The notes under the pieces: model-generated | Databases searched by the model: none | Told to the model about the DNA's origin: nothing | Seen by the model: only the letters and a program-made list of their open reading frames with translations | Shown: piece by piece, positions 3,463 through 5,704 of the stretch | Layout of the letters: the number at the start of each line of letters is the position of its first letter | Position numbering within the stretch: the first letter of the stretch is position 1 | Source of the DNA: Streptomyces violaceus | GTDB taxonomy: Bacteria; Actinomycetota; Actinomycetes; Streptomycetales; Streptomycetaceae | Assembly: GCA_000715635.1 (NCBI GenBank) | Contig: KL569149.1 | Location: 19,444-25,147, forward strand | Direction of reading: 5' to 3' | DNA: 5,704 bases | Made by a program: the position numbers and the translations under genes

Positions 3463-5502
3463 TCAATCTTCAGCGGATGCGGTACGGATTTCGCAGGCGT
3501 CAGCCTCATCTTCCTGGTTTACCTCCCCGAGGAGCCGCTCGGCGGCGCCCCGGTGCAGCCCGGCCGACGCGGGGTCGCCGAGGCGTTCGAGGGTGTCGGC
3601 GACCCGCAGGTGCAGCGCGGCCTGCAACCGCGTGTCCTCGGCCCGCCGCGCCCATTCCACGGCCTCCCGGCAGGTGCGCAGCGACTCGTCGGGCCGGCCC
3701 GCGTACTCCTGGACCCGCGCCAATTCGCTCAGGGCCCGCGCCTGGGCGGCCACGTCGCCGAGCTTGCGGTGCCCGGAGATCGCCGCGCGCCAGTTCCGCA
3801 GGGCCTCGCCGTAGCGGCCCGCGAAGGTGTGGGCGGCGGCGATCCGCCCGTACAGCCGGGCGGCGTCGGCGCGCTCGCCACGCGCGAGCCGCTCGACCAG
3901 GGCCCGGCCGAACCAGTCGGCGGCCCGGTCGAAGTCACCGAGCTCCAGGTGCGCGCCGCCTACGGATTCCATCGCGCGTCCGGCCGCGTACGGGTCGTCG
4001 ACCTCGCGTCCGGCGTCCAGCGCGGCCCGGTAGCGCACCAGCGCGTCGGCCGTACGGCCGGTCCGGGCGTCGAGATCGCCGAGGTTGAGCAGGGCGGCGG
4101 CCCGCTCGCGGGGCAGGTCGCGGCGCTCGGCCACCTCGAGGACCAGGCTGTGGACGTCGTAGAGGTCGGGCGCGGCCGCCTGGGTACCGACGTGCGCCAC
4201 CATCGCCCGCACCAGCTGGGACATCAGTCGCCGGGCCAGGGTGTCCAGCTCCCCGTCGCCGACCGCGAGCCGGGCCGAGGCCAGCAGGGCGGGCCGGGTC
4301 AGCCGCAGCCAGTCGGCGGCCGCCCTGGGAGTGGGAAACCGCAGGGCACGCGGCATGTCGAGAAGTTTCTGGCGTGCCTGGGGGCTGTCGGTCTCGGTGA
4401 TGGCACGGCAGACCTGGAGCAGCCGCACGGTCCGCTCCAGCATCCGGGCACGGGCCACCTGGAGATCGGCGGGGCGCTCGTGGTGCCCGGCGAGGACGCG
4501 GAGCAGCGGGTGCAGACAGCCGGGGACCTCGTACTGGGGCAGCGGCGAGTCCACCGCGTGCAGGAAGCCGAGAGCGACGAAGTCGTCGAGGGTGGTGCGG
4601 GCACTGTCGACCGAGCAGCCGACGAGCGCGGAGGCGGTCTGCGGATCGACCAGTCCGGCCGGGGCGAGGGCGAGCAGGCGCAGCATCCTCGCGGCGCTGG
4701 CGGGCAGGGCGTCGTAGGCGAGGCGGAAGACCCGGCTCAGGGCGGTCCCCTCGGCGGGGTCGGTGCGCAGTTGCTTGGCGAGATCCAGGACGGCCGCCTT
4801 GGGGCGTGCGGCGAGCCAGCCGCCCGCCAGCATCAGCGCGGCCGGCTGCCCCTGGCACTCCTCGGCGAGTCCCTCGGCGGCCCGGGGGTCGACGGTGATA
4901 CGGACCGAGCCGGTGTGCCGGGACAGCAGCTCCACTCCGGACTTGGCGTCCAGTCCGCCCAGAGTGCAGGGGCGGACGTCCGGGATGCCGGTCAGCGGGC
5001 CCTTGGAGACCGCGACGACCAGGCAGTCAGGGGTGTCGGGCAGCAGGGCGTCGACCTGCTCGGCGTCGGCCGCGTCGTCCAGCAGGAGCAGGGCGCGGCG
5101 GTCGGCCAGGGCACTGCGCAGAGAGTCGGTGAGGTCGTCGCCGCAGGCCCCGGCCGGGGCTTCCCGGTCCAGGGCGGCGAGCAGGTCGCGGGCCGCGCGC
5201 TCGATGGGTACGGGGGTCCCGTCGGGGTCGGTCAGGCGGGCGCGCAGCACCCCGTCCGGATAACGGTCCGCGACCTGCTGTACGAGTTCCTCGGCGAGTG
5301 CGGTGCGTCCCGAGCCGGGCCGGCCGGCGATAAGCAGCACCCGCGCGCGTGGGGGTTTGCGGCCGGCCAGGGTGTCCAGGCCGGCGCGCTCGATGTCGGC
5401 GCGCAGTTCCTTCAACTCCCGTGTGCGGCCCAGGAACTGACTCTCGCCGGCAGCGTGTCCGGTCAGCCGCACGTCGCCTGTCTCCACGACCTGATCCGTC
5501 AC
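3463..5502 (-). CDS. NB-ARC/STAND-type ATPase with C-terminal TPRs, 679 aa
   Basis: The specific function is unknown. Order: entry motif SQFLGRTRELKELRADI (~21-37); degenerate Walker A GRPGSGRT (60-67) with Arg66 in place of the usual Lys; Walker B RALLLLDDAADAEQVDALLP (~136-155); a sensor-like segment LVVAVSK (161-167) where NB-ARC proteins usually have TSR; GQPAAL (218-223) for GLPLAL; LHPLLR (~330-335); then about five TPRs (~463-657, for example LLNLGDLDARTGRTADALVRYRAAL). The layout resembles AfsR-like regulators minus the N-terminal DNA-binding SARP domain, and no DNA-binding or membrane segment is visible. STAND proteins are nucleotide-gated signalling switches and the TPRs would bind partners. 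The GTG at 5502 is chosen because GGGAG lies 8 nt upstream; GTG codons at 5511 and 5526 would add 3 or 8 residues (687 aa). It stops with TGA 144 nt before ald, with no strong terminator between. Confidence 0.88.
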   Translation of the reverse strand: MTDQVVETGDVRLTGHAAGESQFLGRTRELKELRADIERAGLDTLAGRKPPRARVLLIAGRPGSGRTALAEELVQQVADRYPDGVLRARLTDPDGTPVPIERAARDLLAALDREAPAGACGDDLTDSLRSALADRRALLLLDDAADAEQVDALLPDTPDCLVVAVSKGPLTGIPDVRPCTLGGLDAKSGVELLSRHTGSVRITVDPRAAEGLAEECQGQPAALMLAGGWLAARPKAAVLDLAKQLRTDPAEGTALSRVFRLAYDALPASAARMLRLLALAPAGLVDPQTASALVGCSVDSARTTLDDFVALGFLHAVDSPLPQYEVPGCLHPLLRVLAGHHERPADLQVARARMLERTVRLLQVCRAITETDSPQARQKLLDMPRALRFPTPRAAADWLRLTRPALLASARLAVGDGELDTLARRLMSQLVRAMVAHVGTQAAAPDLYDVHSLVLEVAERRDLPRERAAALLNLGDLDARTGRTADALVRYRAALDAGREVDDPYAAGRAMESVGGAHLELGDFDRAADWFGRALVERLARGERADAARLYGRIAAAHTFAGRYGEALRNWRAAISGHRKLGDVAAQARALSELARVQEYAGRPDESLRTCREAVEWARRAEDTRLQAALHLRVADTLERLGDPASAGLHRGAAERLLGEVNQEDEADACEIRTASAED

Positions 5503-5510
5503 GGGCCACA

Positions 5511-5515
5511 CTCCC
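5511..5515 (-). promoter_or_regulatory. Ribosome-binding site deciding the STAND/TPR start
   Basis: The minus strand reads GGGAG, 8 nt before the GTG at 5502. The in-frame GTG at 5526 has only a weak CGGCGGGC upstream. This supports the shorter 679-residue protein beginning VTDQVVETG. Confidence 0.5.
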
Positions 5516-5560
5516 GTCCCACGCACGCAAGCCCGCCGGGAATCCGGTTCGGGCGTGCCT

Positions 5561-5581
5561 CAGAGCCTAGTTCACGCTCTG
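5561..5581. promoter_or_regulatory. Candidate -10 with overlapping inverted repeat, STAND/TPR gene
   Basis: CAGAGC (5561-5566) and GCTCTG (5576-5581) are a perfect 6-bp inverted repeat with a 9-nt spacer. Within it, the minus strand has TAGGCT (5569-5564), one base off the streptomycete -10 pattern, and the only CTAG of this leader. No good -35 lies at 17-18 nt (CCGGAA at best). A start near 5557 would give a leader of about 55 nt. An alternative-sigma or activator-dependent promoter is possible. Confidence 0.3.
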
Positions 5582-5671
5582 CAACGTTCCGGGTGGAGCA
5601 CGACGGGCACGGCAGCCACATCCCCCGATCGGATCAGCAGATCGTAGGACTGACAGCGTCGGGGGCGCCTG

Positions 5672-5704
5672 GAAGGGGCGCGGGGAACTGCGCGACCAGC
5701 CACG
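5672..5704. repeat. Streptomyces dispersed intergenic repeat (partial)
   Basis: The last bases read GGGGCGCGGGGAACTGCGC followed by GACCAGCCACG and run off the window. I recognise this from memory as a sequence found between genes in many Streptomyces genomes. A small stem is present: GCGC (5678-5681) and GCGC (5690-5693) around GGGGAACT. Such copies often lie near gene ends and may act as terminator-like or REP-like elements; their function is not settled. No gene start is visible between here and 5527. Confidence 0.55.

Noticed and set aside
3935..4858. A 307-codon minus-strand frame inside the STAND/TPR gene
   Set aside because: It is out of frame with the motif-bearing protein and translates to Arg/Pro/Ala-rich filler, a typical high-GC shadow.
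1..5704. Mobile element, CRISPR, tRNA or phage defence island
   Set aside because: No integrase, transposase, att-like repeats, spaced repeat array or tRNA fold was seen; the genes are consistent with a conserved Streptomyces core locus. The STAND protein has no nuclease, protease or TIR effector domain, so a defence call is unsupported.

Overview
The window is very GC-rich, with strong G/C bias at third codon positions, GTG start codons and no in-frame TTA codon that I could find. With the gene order (STAND/TPR ATPase, alanine dehydrogenase, ParA, small RHH-like protein, probable scpA), this points to a Streptomyces or close relative. It looks like a conserved core-chromosome locus, not a mobile or accessory island. 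I saw no integrase, transposase, tRNA, rRNA or CRISPR array.

Every gene I can support lies on the minus strand, so the transcription order runs from the right end to the left. Positions 5503-5704 are a leader/intergenic stretch; its last ~33 bases match, from memory, a sequence dispersed between Streptomyces genes. Positions 3463-5502 encode a 679-aa NB-ARC/STAND-type ATPase with five C-terminal TPRs, whose two gamma-phosphate-contacting positions appear reciprocally swapped (Walker A Lys to Arg, sensor Arg to Lys). Positions 3319-3462 are the ald control region, with a 9/10-bp A/T-rich inverted repeat over a candidate promoter and a smaller inverted repeat near the start codon. Positions 2203-3318 encode L-alanine dehydrogenase with all catalytic residues intact. 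Positions 1822-2202 hold a 12-bp perfect terminator stem for ald, a stretch with no clear assignment, and the parA promoter and leader. Positions 652-1821 encode a ParA/Soj-type ATPase with a 130-residue N-terminal extension. Its stop overlaps the next start in a GTGA junction. Positions 77-655 encode a protein with a long disordered linker and a C-terminal ribbon-helix-helix-like domain. Eighteen bases further on, an ATG opens a frame that leaves the window and is probably the start of scpA (condensin kleisin).

The left half therefore reads as one chromosome-organisation operon: ParA ATPase, putative DNA-binding partner, SMC-ScpAB subunit. The right half pairs an amino-acid/redox enzyme (Ald) with an upstream signalling-type ATPase of unknown role. 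The points most worth a second look are the ParA-RHH pairing, the swapped P-loop residues of the STAND protein and the unassigned operator-like repeats upstream of ald.
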